A stretch of 64,000 bases of DNA from positions 1 through 64,000 of the forward strand of contig JAHBSK010000011.1 of NCBI GenBank assembly GCA_019639175.1. Reading direction: 5' to 3'. How positions within the stretch are numbered: the stretch's first letter is position 1; every line of letters begins with the position of its first letter. The position numbers were made by a program, and so were the translations under genes. Origin of the DNA: Acidobacteriota bacterium. GTDB taxonomy: Bacteria > Acidobacteriota > Blastocatellia > Pyrinomonadales > Pyrinomonadaceae. This document shows, in pieces, positions 52,521 to 60,964 of this stretch. Under the pieces are notes generated by a model. That model saw only the letters and a list, made by a program, of their open reading frames with translations. It searched no databases and was not told where the DNA came from.

Positions 52521-54644
52521 ATGACCGATAAGAATAAACACACGAACCGGCTGATCAATGAGACCAGCCCGTATCTTTTACAGCACGCACACAATCCGGT
52601 TGACTGGTTTCCGTGGGGCGAGGAGGCGTTTGAAAAGGCAAGGGCCGAGGACAAGCCTGTATTGGTCAGCATCGGGTATTCGGCGTGTCACTGGTGTCAT
52701 GTGATGGAGCATGAGTCATTTGAGGACGAGGCCGCCGCCGCGATAATGAACGAACATTTCATCAGCATCAAGGTCGATATGGAGGAACGCCCGGATGTCG
52801 ATCAGATCTATATGACGTTCGTTCAGATGACGACCGGACGCGGCGGCTGGCCGATGAATGTGTTTCTGACACCGGACAAACGGCCGTTCTTTGGCGGTAC
52901 GTATTTTCCGCCGCAGCCGCGTTACCAGATGCCAAGCTGGCCGCAGATACTGACGAGCATTGCCGAGGCGTGGAAGGAAAAAAGAGATGAATTGCTTGCT
53001 TCGGCTGACAATATTGTCGGCGAGCTGAAACGCATAGCCTCAGCGGAACTTTCAAGCTCCGGCAACGCGGTCAGCGAGGCATTGTCTGATAAAGCCTTTC
53101 AGAGTTTTGTGCGGTCTTTTGACGCAAGGAATGGCGGTTTTGGCGGCGCTCCGAAATTTCCGGCGGCGATGGCGATGGATTTCCTGCTCAGATACTGGAA
53201 GCGAACCGGAAACATAAATGCTCTGGATATGGTTCGCCACACCGCACGGAAAATGGCCGAAGGTGGCATTTACGACCAGCTTGGCGGCGGTTTTCACCGC
53301 TATTCCGTCGATGCAGTTTGGCTTGTTCCGCATTTTGAAAAGATGCTGTATGACAACGCTCAGTTGGCACGCATCTATCTGCACCTCTTTCAGGTTGAGT
53401 CTGGAGTCGTAAGTCTGGGGTCTGGAGTCGAAAATGCAGAGTCTGGAGCCGGAGGTTCTGCTCAAGACTCAAGACTTCAGACTCCAGACTTTTTCAAGCG
53501 TGTGGCGGTCGAGATACTGGACTATATCAAACGCGAAATGCTGGATGTGTCAGGAGGGTTTTATTCCACGCAGGATGCTGACAGCGAAGGCGAGGAAGGG
53601 AAGTTCTTTGTCTGGACACCGGATGAGGTCAAGGCAGTGCTGGGCGCCGAAGACGCCGCGATCTTCAATTTTTATTTTGACGTTTCGGATGACGGCAATT
53701 TTGAAGGCAAGAACATTCTTAATATCAAGCTTTCGGAAGCCGAGACGTGCGAGGCATTAAAGATAACGCCTGAACGCCTTGCCGAAGTCATAGAACGCGG
53801 GAAAAAGCTGCTGTTTGAAGAACGCGAAAAACGCATCAAGCCATTTCGTGACGAAAAGGTGCTGACCGCGTGGAATGGCCTTATGCTTGCGGCCTTTGCA
53901 GAAGCATCCGTCGTTCTGAATGAACCGGCGTATCTCGACATAGCAAAACGCAACGCGGACTTTCTGATAAGCGAGCTTCTGGCCGAAGGCCGCGTGCTGC
54001 GGACGTGGAAGGACGGCAGGGCAAAGCTGAACGGTTATATCGAGGACTATGCGAACCTTGCTGACGGGCTTCTGGAGCTTTATCAGGCCGGCGGTGATAT
54101 AAGTTATTATGATGAGGCCAAACGGCTGGCGGATGTGATGATAACAGAGTTTTGGGATGCGGATAATGGCGGGTTCTTTTTTACCTCAAATGATCACGAG
54201 GAACTTATCGTCCGCAACAAAGATCTTTACGACAACGCGACGCCTTCGGGCAATTCGGTCGCGGCGGACGTTTTGCTAAAGCTGGCGAAGCTATCAGGCG
54301 ACGAACGTTATGAGCGGTTTGCGGTGACGATCTTGCGTCTTGCCGCTGCTCAGGTCGAACGCCACCCGCAGGGTTTTGGCAGGGCATTGGCGGCTATGGA
54401 ATTTCTGCATTCACCGGTAAAAGAGATCGCCTTGATAGGAGATAAGGCGAATGAAATGCGGGAAGCGGTCTTTGCGGAATATCGTCCGTTCAAGGTCGTT
54501 GCATCGGGCGATGCCGCGTCAGAGCGGCCCGAACTTCTAAAAGACAGGGAAGCGGTTGACGGAAAGCCGACAGCCTACGTCTGCGAATCATTTGTCTGCC
54601 AAAGGCCGGTGACAACAACGGAAGAATTGAAGGAACTTTTATAG
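52521..54644 (+). CDS. YyaL-like thioredoxin-domain protein (DUF255), with an insert
   Basis: A 707-residue soluble protein of the YyaL/SPATA20 family: an N-terminal thioredoxin-like domain ([20 protein letters not shown] at 11-30; CxxC at C56-C59 in SACHWCHVM) and a C-terminal (alpha/alpha)6-barrel ([37 protein letters not shown]). The barrel is interrupted at about residues 293-321 by a Ser/Gly/Glu-rich stretch with no place in the family, where most relatives have only a few residues. This insert is encoded by heptamer-period DNA at 53398-53488. The frame remains open. Biochemical function of the family is not established. Confidence 0.88.
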   Translation: MTDKNKHTNRLINETSPYLLQHAHNPVDWFPWGEEAFEKARAEDKPVLVSIGYSACHWCHVMEHESFEDEAAAAIMNEHFISIKVDMEERPDVDQIYMTFVQMTTGRGGWPMNVFLTPDKRPFFGGTYFPPQPRYQMPSWPQILTSIAEAWKEKRDELLASADNIVGELKRIASAELSSSGNAVSEALSDKAFQSFVRSFDARNGGFGGAPKFPAAMAMDFLLRYWKRTGNINALDMVRHTARKMAEGGIYDQLGGGFHRYSVDAVWLVPHFEKMLYDNAQLARIYLHLFQVESGVVSLGSGVENAESGAGGSAQDSRLQTPDFFKRVAVEILDYIKREMLDVSGGFYSTQDADSEGEEGKFFVWTPDEVKAVLGAEDAAIFNFYFDVSDDGNFEGKNILNIKLSEAETCEALKITPERLAEVIERGKKLLFEEREKRIKPFRDEKVLTAWNGLMLAAFAEASVVLNEPAYLDIAKRNADFLISELLAEGRVLRTWKDGRAKLNGYIEDYANLADGLLELYQAGGDISYYDEAKRLADVMITEFWDADNGGFFFTSNDHEELIVRNKDLYDNATPSGNSVAADVLLKLAKLSGDERYERFAVTILRLAAAQVERHPQGFGRALAAMEFLHSPVKEIALIGDKANEMREAVFAEYRPFKVVASGDAASERPELLKDREAVDGKPTAYVCESFVCQRPVTTTEELKELL
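53398..53488. repeat. heptanucleotide-period repeat inside the yyaL homologue
   Basis: About thirteen 7-base units, first AGTCTGG-type and then CTCAAGA/CTCCAGA-type. The ends form a perfect 11-bp dyad, AGTCTGGAGTC (53398-53408) and GACTCCAGACT (53480-53490), with further imperfect pairing inside. It encodes the extra low-complexity residues of the protein. It resembles the repeat inside pyrB and the intergenic heptamer repeats. Confidence 0.8.
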
Positions 54645-54668
54645 CTCCTTTCCGCGAACCAAAAAGAA

Positions 54669-54697
54669 AAAGGACGCCGATTTGATCGACGTCCTTT
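54669..54697. terminator. bidirectional intrinsic terminator
   Basis: AAAGGACG (54669-54676) and CGTCCTTT (54690-54697), with an inner CGAT/ATCG pairing, flanked by A- and T-runs. It ends the YyaL gene on the plus strand and the first Asn/Ala-rich lipoprotein on the minus strand. Confidence 0.85.
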
Positions 54698-54718
54698 ATT
54701 TTTGTGCTGAGTAAAAAA

Positions 54719-55081
54719 CTACGGCTTTTTAACAGCATTAGCAGCTGTGTTAGCAGCGGTCTTAGCAGCATCAACTGTCTTGTCTGCAGCGTCCTTAACG
54801 GCGTTTGCAGCTTCCTTGGTAGCATCAGCAGCGTCCTTGGCTGCATTAGCAGCTGTATTAGCGGCTGTGTTGGCCGCCGTGTTAGCAGCGTCCTTAGCAG
54901 CATCGACTGCGGTGTTTGCAGCCTCAGCAGCATTGTTAGCAGCTTCTTTAGCAACATTAGCTGCATTGTTAGCGGCACTAGCAGCATTGTTTGCTGAATT
55001 GCCGGTTGTACCTGCATCTCCGCAAGCCATTCCAAGAGCACCCAATGCCAAAAGGGATGAAAGTGCAATAAGTTTCTTCAT
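54719..55081 (-). CDS. Ala/Asn-rich putative lipoprotein
   Basis: A 120-residue protein with a signal peptide ending in a lipobox-like site (LALGALGMACGD; Cys20). The mature part is almost only Ala, Asn, Asp, Lys and Thr in an 11-residue-like pattern (AANTAANTAANTAANAAKDA), which should form a long amphipathic helix or coiled coil like Lpp- or LEA-type proteins. No catalytic function is expected; a structural role at the envelope is a guess. It has a strong promoter and a leader of about 105 bases. It is paralogous to the gene at 55446. Confidence 0.75.
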   Translation of the reverse strand: MKKLIALSSLLALGALGMACGDAGTTGNSANNAASAANNAANVAKEAANNAAEAANTAVDAAKDAANTAANTAANTAANAAKDAADATKEAANAVKDAADKTVDAAKTAANTAANAVKKP

Positions 55082-55191
55082 TTTAGTTTGTTTCTCCTGT
55101 CTTCTTCAAAGATTAAATTTAACCTATATTTACCTCGGGCCTATCTTTCTTAAGCCCGTGTCCCAACATAAAGTTTTATGGAACATTGGAC

Positions 55192-55220
55192 AATATAGTA
55201 AGCTGAAACGCGATAGTCAA
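55192..55220 (-). promoter_or_regulatory. strong promoter of the first Asn/Ala-rich lipoprotein
   Basis: On the minus strand TTGACT (55215-55220), a 17-base spacer and TATATT (55192-55197). The start would be near 55185, leaving a leader of about 105 bases with a CGGGC/GCCCG hairpin and GAAGACAGGAGA shortly before the start codon. Confidence 0.7.
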
Positions 55221-55385
55221 CCCCAAAAGTGCGAAAAAACCGTTTGGAATTAACATCTTTTGCCTATTTGCCGGCCTTCGGAAAGGCCGTGCGGCCATTG
55301 CTTCCGATGCTGTTTTTCGTTCCTGTCATGTGCTCAGGAAGCGGTGTCAGCCGTCGTCAATGAAATATCAAACCTTTCGTGCAAA
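55221..55385. other. non-coding spacer between the two lipoprotein genes
   Basis: Lies between the promoter of the first lipoprotein gene and the end of the second. It contains one hairpin, GGCCTT-CGGA-AAGGCC (about 55275-55290). No gene or further signal is evident. Confidence 0.4.
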
Positions 55386-55427
55386 AGGAAAAGACACTTG
55401 AGCCGCAGCCCGTCGTGCCTTTTTCCT
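55386..55427 (-). terminator. probable terminator of the second lipoprotein gene
   Basis: On the minus strand an AGGAAAAAGGCAC arm pairs imperfectly with GTGTCTTTTCCT (plus positions 55415-55427 and 55386-55397), ending in TTTTGC. One bulge is needed, so the call is moderate. Confidence 0.5.
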
Positions 55428-55445
55428 AAATGATCACTCGCAAAT

Positions 55446-55739
55446 TTACTTCGCGTTCGAAGCCGTGTTGGCATTGGCCGGTGCTGCGGTGTTCGCATTG
55501 CCGGTGTTTGCCGTATTCGATCCCGACGTGTTCGCTGTGTTGCTCGAAGTGGTGTTCGAAGCATTCGACGGCGTGGTGTTGGCCGGGCTTGTGGTGTTGG
55601 CGGTCGATGTGTTTGCCGCGTTAGTGTTAGCTGCGCGGTTAGCGTTGGTAGCTCCGTTATTTGCCGGTGCTGTGTCGCCACAGGCAATGCCGAGGGAACC
55701 TAATGCAAGAACTGATGAAAGTACCAGAACTTTTTTCAT
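55446..55739 (-). CDS. Asn/Thr/Ala-rich putative lipoprotein
   Basis: A 97-residue protein. The signal peptide (KVLVLSSVLALGSLGIACGD) is clearly related to that of the gene at 54719, with Cys in the same place. The mature part is low-complexity Asn, Thr, Ala, Ser (NTSTANTTSPANTTPSNASN), with little secondary structure expected. The ATG at 55739 is chosen because GACAGGAGA lies upstream and because the longer frame overlaps the promoter. Like its paralogue it has a strong promoter. Function unknown. Confidence 0.72.
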   Translation of the reverse strand: MKKVLVLSSVLALGSLGIACGDTAPANNGATNANRAANTNAANTSTANTTSPANTTPSNASNTTSSNTANTSGSNTANTGNANTAAPANANTASNAK

Positions 55740-55785
55740 AACCAAAATCTCCTGTCTTCTACAAGAAGTGAATCTGTCTAAATTT

Positions 55786-55826
55786 AACTGCCTAGGCAGT
55801 TTTGCCCGATATTTTGTGAATATCGG
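55786..55826 (-). promoter_or_regulatory. two dyads in the 5' leader of the second lipoprotein gene
   Basis: AACTGCCTAGGCAGTT (55786-55801) is a perfect 16-base palindrome. CCGATATT-TTGTG-AATATCGG (55806-55826) is a perfect 8-bp hairpin. Both lie just downstream of the predicted transcription start and would form consecutive stem-loops at the 5' end of the mRNA, possibly stabilising it, or the palindrome could be an operator. Confidence 0.5.
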
Positions 55827-55837
55827 AACAAACGCCA

Positions 55838-55866
55838 ATGTTAGTGATTGGAGTGTATTTAGTCAA
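55838..55866 (-). promoter_or_regulatory. promoter of the second lipoprotein gene
   Basis: On the minus strand TTGACT (55861-55866), a 17-base spacer and TAACAT (55838-55843). Same -35 element and spacing as the promoter of its paralogue. Confidence 0.65.
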
Positions 55867-56105
55867 CCTAAAAAGCGGCAAAAAACGCATTTTTTTGAAA
55901 TATTTTTTTGACCGTATTTTACGGCCGGGAACTATGTTTTTACGCTGGTTTATGCCAAAGACCGATTATCGAAAACATTGACTTATCACAGGCTGAAAGG
56001 CTATCTTGAAATTTAGAGGCTTTTTGCCCCTGATCTGCGGCAGTTTTTACTCCTTTCAATTCCGAATTTTTTTCCGGTCTGTTTGTCTTTGGCTCTTTTC
56101 CCTGT
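55867..56105. other. intergenic region upstream of the GGDEF gene
   Basis: An AT-rich stretch with T-runs. A TTGACC/TATGTT pair with a 19-base spacer near 55908 is a weak promoter candidate. I see no gene or strong structure. Confidence 0.3.
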
Positions 56106-57356
56106 ATGTCATCACCTTCCTCATATGCTTACAAGATCCTTGCGTTTTCCGGGCTGCTGGCTCCGGGGCTTACGTTTCTCATTGCGGTCTCTGACACGTC
56201 AATGGAACGCAAGACCGCCGGCCTTTTGCTGATCTCGCTGATATACGCTGCCATCTGTATCTGGGCATTTCTTAAGGACAAGGAGATGCGGGACATGGCC
56301 GTTACGGTCATTCATCATCTCGCGGCTGACAGCAGCGAAATTTCGGAAGACAGGCCGATAGGCGAAAGGCTTCAGGTGCTGGAAGAGGCAAGCGCATTTT
56401 TTGGCTCGTCGCTAAGATCAGAGGATATGTTCCGTCTGGTTTCCAGTCGTGTCAGTGAGATCGTTCCATTTGACGCATCAGTCCTGATGCTGCCAGATGA
56501 TGACCGGAAAAAACTGAGTGTGGTTTATGGCGATGGCCCCGGTGTTGAGGGACAACCGGCTGCTGAGGTCGGCATCGGTCCGGCAGGCATGGCATTCCTT
56601 TCCGGTGAGATCGAACTGGGCGGAGCGGTAGATCTGGGCGACGGCGGGATCGATCAGCGATATGCGGCTGTCGCGGCTCTTCCGCTGGTTCACAAGGACG
56701 AACCGTTCGCGGTCTATCAGATGTATTTTTCCGAGCCGGTTGCCGACAGGCAAAAGCTGCTGGAACTTCTGAGGCCTGTTGCGGAAAGGATAGCTCCGCT
56801 TTTCCTCGGTGCGAGGGCGTTGGACAAATCGCTTTCAAATGCACTGACAGATCCGCTCACCGATCTTCCCAATGAAAGAGCGTTTCTGCTGGTGCTGGAA
56901 ACACAGGTCGCGGAATCGCAAAGGTTCGGTGCGGAACGTCCGCTTTCGGTGGCTGTTGCCGACATAAAGGGCTTTGATAATGCGAACAGGATATTTGGCC
57001 ACGCCACCGGCGACAATATTTTGAGGTTCACGGGAGAGACGATGCGGGCGATATTGCGGCGAATGGATTTTCTTGCCCGCTCCTCAGGCGATGAATTTCT
57101 GATACTGCTTCCGACCGCCGACGAGCGGACGGCGGACGACATTGTCGGCAGAATAAAAGAGGGTTTTGCCGCGACGGCATTTCAGATCTCCGAGCATGAA
57201 TCCACAAAGATCTGGCTGAACTTCGGCATCTCAGCGTTTCAAAAGGACGGCGACACCTCGCAGGAACTTCTGCAAAAGGCACGGACAAAAAAACAGCAGG
57301 CAAAGTCCGAAGATCCGGCAAATATCGTCTGGTTCGATGAGGAATATCTGAACTGA
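56106..57356 (+). CDS. GAF-GGDEF protein, probable diguanylate cyclase
   Basis: A 416-residue membrane-bound signalling protein. Two TM segments at about 11-28 and 39-56, a GAF domain at about 90-235, and a GGDEF domain at about 245-410 (LTDPLTDLPNERAFLLVLET, then VAVADIKGFDNANRIFGHAT). The active-site loop is SGDEF (327-331) rather than GGDEF; SGDEF variants can be active. An RxxD inhibitory site (RRMD, 318-321) precedes it at the correct distance of five residues, supporting c-di-GMP synthesis with product inhibition. The partner signalling proteins are not adjacent. Confidence 0.87.
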   Translation: MSSPSSYAYKILAFSGLLAPGLTFLIAVSDTSMERKTAGLLLISLIYAAICIWAFLKDKEMRDMAVTVIHHLAADSSEISEDRPIGERLQVLEEASAFFGSSLRSEDMFRLVSSRVSEIVPFDASVLMLPDDDRKKLSVVYGDGPGVEGQPAAEVGIGPAGMAFLSGEIELGGAVDLGDGGIDQRYAAVAALPLVHKDEPFAVYQMYFSEPVADRQKLLELLRPVAERIAPLFLGARALDKSLSNALTDPLTDLPNERAFLLVLETQVAESQRFGAERPLSVAVADIKGFDNANRIFGHATGDNILRFTGETMRAILRRMDFLARSSGDEFLILLPTADERTADDIVGRIKEGFAATAFQISEHESTKIWLNFGISAFQKDGDTSQELLQKARTKKQQAKSEDPANIVWFDEEYLN

Positions 57357-57441
57357 CGGCGTTTTCTTTGCGCGATGATCTTGCAAAACGGCGGTATCGG
57401 CACACAGCGTCGATCCGCCGTTTGTGTTAATCTGAGAACCT

Positions 57442-58842
57442 ATGGCGAAGATCACATTTCTCGGCGGTGTGGGAACCGTCACCGGCTCAAAGTATCTTTT
57501 AGAACATAACGACAAAAAGGTCCTGGTCGATTGCGGACTGTTTCAGGGTTTTCGTGAACTCCGCGAACGCAACTGGGAAGAACCGTATTTCGACCCGCAG
57601 TCGCTGGACGCGATCATAATCACTCACGCTCATATCGATCATACAGGTTATCTGCCGCGTGTCGTCAGGCTGGGTTTTACGGGACCTGTCTATACATCGC
57701 GGGCAACCAACGATCTGCTCAAAATACTGCTGCCGGATTCGGGCAGGCTTCAGGAAGAGGACGCCGATTACCGCAACCGCCACGAATTGACACGCCATTC
57801 GCCCGCTTTGCCGCTCTATGATGAGAAGGATGCAAAGGAAACGCTTAAGCTGATAAAACCCGTGCCGAATAACGGACAGGCCGTTCATATCTGTGACGGG
57901 ATGCGGGCGAGCTTTTTGGTCGCGGGCCACATTATGGGAGCCAGCCTCGTCCTTTTGGAAATAGACGGTGCCGGCGATGACGGCGGAACGCTGAAGTTTC
58001 TTTTCTCCGGCGATCTCGGCCATTATGACCAGCCTATCGTAAAAGATCCGGCTCCGCCGCCTGCCTGCGATCATCTGATGGTCGAATCGACATACGGCAA
58101 CCGGCTGCACGGCGATGTCAGTTCGGAAGATCAGATGGCGAAGATAATTAACGAGGCCGCTGAACGCAACGGCCCGATACTGATACCCGCATTTGCCGTA
58201 GGCAGAACGCAGGAAGTGCTTTACCTCATACGTGAATTGGAAGAGGCCGGTCGCATTCCTATTTTGCCTGTGGTTGTGGATTCACCGATGGCTTCGCAGG
58301 CAACGCAGGTCTATAACCGCTGGAACGAGGAACACGACGAGGAATATGTGTCGATCCTTTCGCGAAAGCGGCATCCGCTGCGGACCGGTTCGATGTCAAC
58401 CGCTGCGACACGCGACGAATCAAAACGCCTCAACAATATGAGAGGAGCAAGGATCATCATTTCGGCTTCGGGAATGATGACCGGCGGACGCGTGCTTCAC
58501 CACGCGGTTCGGATACTTCCCAATGAGAACGCCACGGTTGTCTTTGTCGGGTTTCAGGCCGCAGGAACGACAGGCCGCCGCGTTCAGGACGGTGAACGCG
58601 AAGTCAAGATAATGAAGCAGTGGGTTCCGGTCAAATGCCATGTCGAAAAGGTCGAGGGCTTTTCCGCCCACGCTGACTGGAAGGCCGTTCTGCAATGGCT
58701 GGAAGGTCTGCCGAACACGCCGAAAACGGTCTTTACGACCCACGGCGAACCCGAAGCCGCCGAGGCAATGGCACAGCACATCCGCGACCGCTTCGGCTGG
58801 AATGTCGTCGTGCCTGAATATAAGCAAAGTATTGAATTGTGA
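57442..58842 (+). CDS. MBL-fold RNA-processing nuclease, beta-CASP type
   Basis: A 466-residue metallo-beta-lactamase/beta-CASP protein of the CPSF-like RNA exonuclease/endonuclease group. Zinc-binding HAHIDHTG is at about residues 61-68, FSGDLGHYD and ESTYGNR follow, then the beta-CASP part (IPAFAVGRTQEVLYLIREL, VVDSPMASQATQVYNRW, IIISASGMMTGGRVLHH) and a final EGFSAHADW and TTHGEPEAAEAM region. It probably cuts RNA, perhaps in mRNA turnover. No KH domain is visible. Confidence 0.9.
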   Translation: MAKITFLGGVGTVTGSKYLLEHNDKKVLVDCGLFQGFRELRERNWEEPYFDPQSLDAIIITHAHIDHTGYLPRVVRLGFTGPVYTSRATNDLLKILLPDSGRLQEEDADYRNRHELTRHSPALPLYDEKDAKETLKLIKPVPNNGQAVHICDGMRASFLVAGHIMGASLVLLEIDGAGDDGGTLKFLFSGDLGHYDQPIVKDPAPPPACDHLMVESTYGNRLHGDVSSEDQMAKIINEAAERNGPILIPAFAVGRTQEVLYLIRELEEAGRIPILPVVVDSPMASQATQVYNRWNEEHDEEYVSILSRKRHPLRTGSMSTAATRDESKRLNNMRGARIIISASGMMTGGRVLHHAVRILPNENATVVFVGFQAAGTTGRRVQDGEREVKIMKQWVPVKCHVEKVEGFSAHADWKAVLQWLEGLPNTPKTVFTTHGEPEAAEAMAQHIRDRFGWNVVVPEYKQSIEL

Positions 58843-58867
58843 TGAGAAAATCGTGTAGATTTACTGT

Positions 58868-59482
58868 ATGACAGCAAAGCCGAAAGCAAAATACATTTCG
58901 CCTGAGGAGTATCTTGCGATGGAGCGCGAAGCGCTCGAGAAACACGAGTATTACAACGGCGAGATATTTCTGATGTCCGGGGCGAAAAGAAACCACGTCT
59001 ATATCTGTTCTAATATCCTTGTCAGTCTTGCACCCTGTTTAAAAGATCAAAACTGTCGCATCGCGGCCTCCGATCTGCGCGTACACATTCCGACTACAGG
59101 GCTTTACACATATCCGGATGTAACAATAGTTTGCGGCGGTGACGAGTTTTTGTCCGACGGCCATTTCGACACGCTTCTTAATCCGAAAGTAATAATCGAG
59201 GTGCTTTCGCCGTCAACCGAGTCATACGACCGCGGGGCCAAATTCGATCATTACAAGACCATTGATTCGCTTAAGGAATATGTCCTTGTGTGGCAGGACA
59301 AGAAGCGGGCGGCGCGTTATACGCGTCGGGATGATGACAGTTGGGTGCTTACCGATCTTATCGGTGATGACGCCGCCATCGAACTTGTTTCCGTCGGCTG
59401 CTCACTTTCGATGAACGACATCTATGACCGCATCGAATTCGACGAACACCCTCAAACGGAAGGTTCGCGCGAGATAAACTGA
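58868..59482 (+). CDS. Uma2 family protein (putative endonuclease)
   Basis: A 204-residue DUF820/Uma2 protein with a predicted PD-(D/E)xK fold: YISPEEYLAMEREALEKHEY, LRVHIPTTGLYTYPDVTIVC (active-site Asp), IIEVLSPSTESYDRGAKFDH (Glu) and SLKEYVLVWQDKKRAARYTR. Such genes are often multicopy in bacteria and their biological role is unknown. It is very similar to the gene at 60965, and both have a TGTATGAC context at their start, so they are recent duplicates. It follows the beta-CASP gene by 25 bases. Confidence 0.85.
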   Translation: MTAKPKAKYISPEEYLAMEREALEKHEYYNGEIFLMSGAKRNHVYICSNILVSLAPCLKDQNCRIAASDLRVHIPTTGLYTYPDVTIVCGGDEFLSDGHFDTLLNPKVIIEVLSPSTESYDRGAKFDHYKTIDSLKEYVLVWQDKKRAARYTRRDDDSWVLTDLIGDDAAIELVSVGCSLSMNDIYDRIEFDEHPQTEGSREIN

Positions 59483-59498
59483 CGTATCAGCAGATCCA

Positions 59499-60305
59499 AT
59501 GATATATCTCGAATCACCTCCGTCGCCGCATCTTCGCAGCGTCATAAAACATTTCTGGGCGCTGGAACATTCGGCACAAACGGACGCCGCCCCCGAACCG
59601 GTGATGCCCGACGGCTGCATCGAGATCGTTTTTAATTTTTCCGACCGATTCCGAAGGCTTTACGCGGATGGTAATTTCACGCTCCAGCCGCGAACGCTCA
59701 TCGCAGGCCAGATGAGCCGGGGCATTGTCATTGCTCCGAGCGGTGCGGTCGATCTTTTCGGCATCAGGTTTCGCCCGTCGGGATTTTTCAGCCTGTCCGG
59801 TTTACCCGCGTCGGAATTGACGGATCGCATCGAGGACGTTTCCGACATCTGGAGCAGCCTTGAACCGCTGTTTTACGAACGTCTCGCGTCGCTGAGGTCG
59901 TTTGAGGAACGCGTCACGGCATTTGAGCAATTTGTGCTGAAATCTTTTCCGGGTACGAACGGCTCGACAACAGAGATCGATCACGCGGTTGCGATGCTGG
60001 CGGACAATATGCCTGTTCGACGGCTTGCCAAAGACTTGGAGTGGAGTGAAAGGCGGCTTGAGCGCCATTTTCTGAGAACGGTCGGCGTTAAGCCAAAGCT
60101 TTTTGCCCGCATCTCGCGTTTTCAGCGTCTGCTGAGAATGCTGGAATCGGGCGATGCGACGACACTCGCTGACGCGGCGATTGCCGCCGGATATTACGAC
60201 CAGCCGCATATGAACCGCGATTTCGCCGAGTTCGCCCAAGCCACGCCGACCGAATTTCGCGCCTCATCGCACCGCATTTCGGAACTGTTCGTTTCGGGCG
60301 GTTGA
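59499..60305 (+). CDS. AraC family transcriptional regulator
   Basis: A 268-residue regulator. The N-terminal part (LRSVIKHFWALEHSA, MPDGCIEIVFNFSDRF, GIRFRPSGFFSLSGLPASEL) matches the DUF6597-type sensor found in many AraC proteins. The C-terminal HTH pair is MPVRRLAKDLEWSERRLERH and LADAAIAAGYYDQPHMNRDF, ending in PTEFR. The inducer and targets are unknown. It lies between the two Uma2 genes on the same strand. Confidence 0.87.
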   Translation: MIYLESPPSPHLRSVIKHFWALEHSAQTDAAPEPVMPDGCIEIVFNFSDRFRRLYADGNFTLQPRTLIAGQMSRGIVIAPSGAVDLFGIRFRPSGFFSLSGLPASELTDRIEDVSDIWSSLEPLFYERLASLRSFEERVTAFEQFVLKSFPGTNGSTTEIDHAVAMLADNMPVRRLAKDLEWSERRLERHFLRTVGVKPKLFARISRFQRLLRMLESGDATTLADAAIAAGYYDQPHMNRDFAEFAQATPTEFRASSHRISELFVSGG

Positions 60306-60398
60306 CGGTGTCGGTTTTTTACAATACGGTTCGGCCCGCCATACCTTATACTGCCTCTCAGCTTTACGATATTTTTGTTCGCACGGAGATATTCGCTT

Positions 60399-60908
60399 AT
60401 GAGATCTGTTTTGATAACGGCGGTGTTCGCCCTGGCTTTTATGATGGTTCCTTTCGCCGCCTACGGACAGGACAAGGACACGGAAAAGGCAAAGACACCG
60501 ACGGTTGACAGCCTCGAATGGCTTGCCGGGTGCTGGGAACTAAACGTTCCCGAAAGAAAAATGACGATAACCGAACAGTGGATGAAACCGCTCGGCGGAA
60601 CGCTGATCGGAATGGGCCGAACAGTGGTTGACGGCAGGACAGCTTCGTTTGAATATCTGCGGATCGTTACGACCGAGAGCGGCTTTGACTATATCGCAAA
60701 GCCTTCGCAAAACGCGACGGAAACGCGATTCAAGATGAAAACCGCGTCGGATTCGGAACTGATCTTCGAAAATCCCGAACACGATTTTCCCCAGCGGATA
60801 ATCTATCGAAAAGGTGAGGCGGATTCACTTTTCGCCCGCATCGAAGGCACGCGAAACGGGCAGACACGCGGTATGGATATCCCTATGAAACGAGCGAAGT
60901 GCGAATAA
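60399..60908 (+). CDS. secreted DUF6265 family protein
   Basis: A 169-residue exported protein. Signal peptide at residues 1-23 (SVLITAVFALAFMMVPFAAYG). The mature domain starts VDSLEWLAGCWELNVPERKM and continues EQWMKPLGGTLIGMGRTVVD and FENPEHDFPQRIIYRK, the DUF6265 pattern, a lipocalin-like beta-barrel of unknown function. The ATG at 60399 is chosen for GGAG upstream and for a good signal peptide. Confidence 0.8.
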   Translation: MRSVLITAVFALAFMMVPFAAYGQDKDTEKAKTPTVDSLEWLAGCWELNVPERKMTITEQWMKPLGGTLIGMGRTVVDGRTASFEYLRIVTTESGFDYIAKPSQNATETRFKMKTASDSELIFENPEHDFPQRIIYRKGEADSLFARIEGTRNGQTRGMDIPMKRAKCE

Positions 60909-60964
60909 ACCCGAATTTGTTAAATGCTGGATTTTATTGGGAAACTGTTGTAGAGTTGTGATGT

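Noticed and set aside
54747..55253. Ala-rich open frame on the plus strand opposite the first lipoprotein
   Set aside because: Repetitive codons read open in several frames; signal peptide, promoter and terminator support the minus-strand gene.
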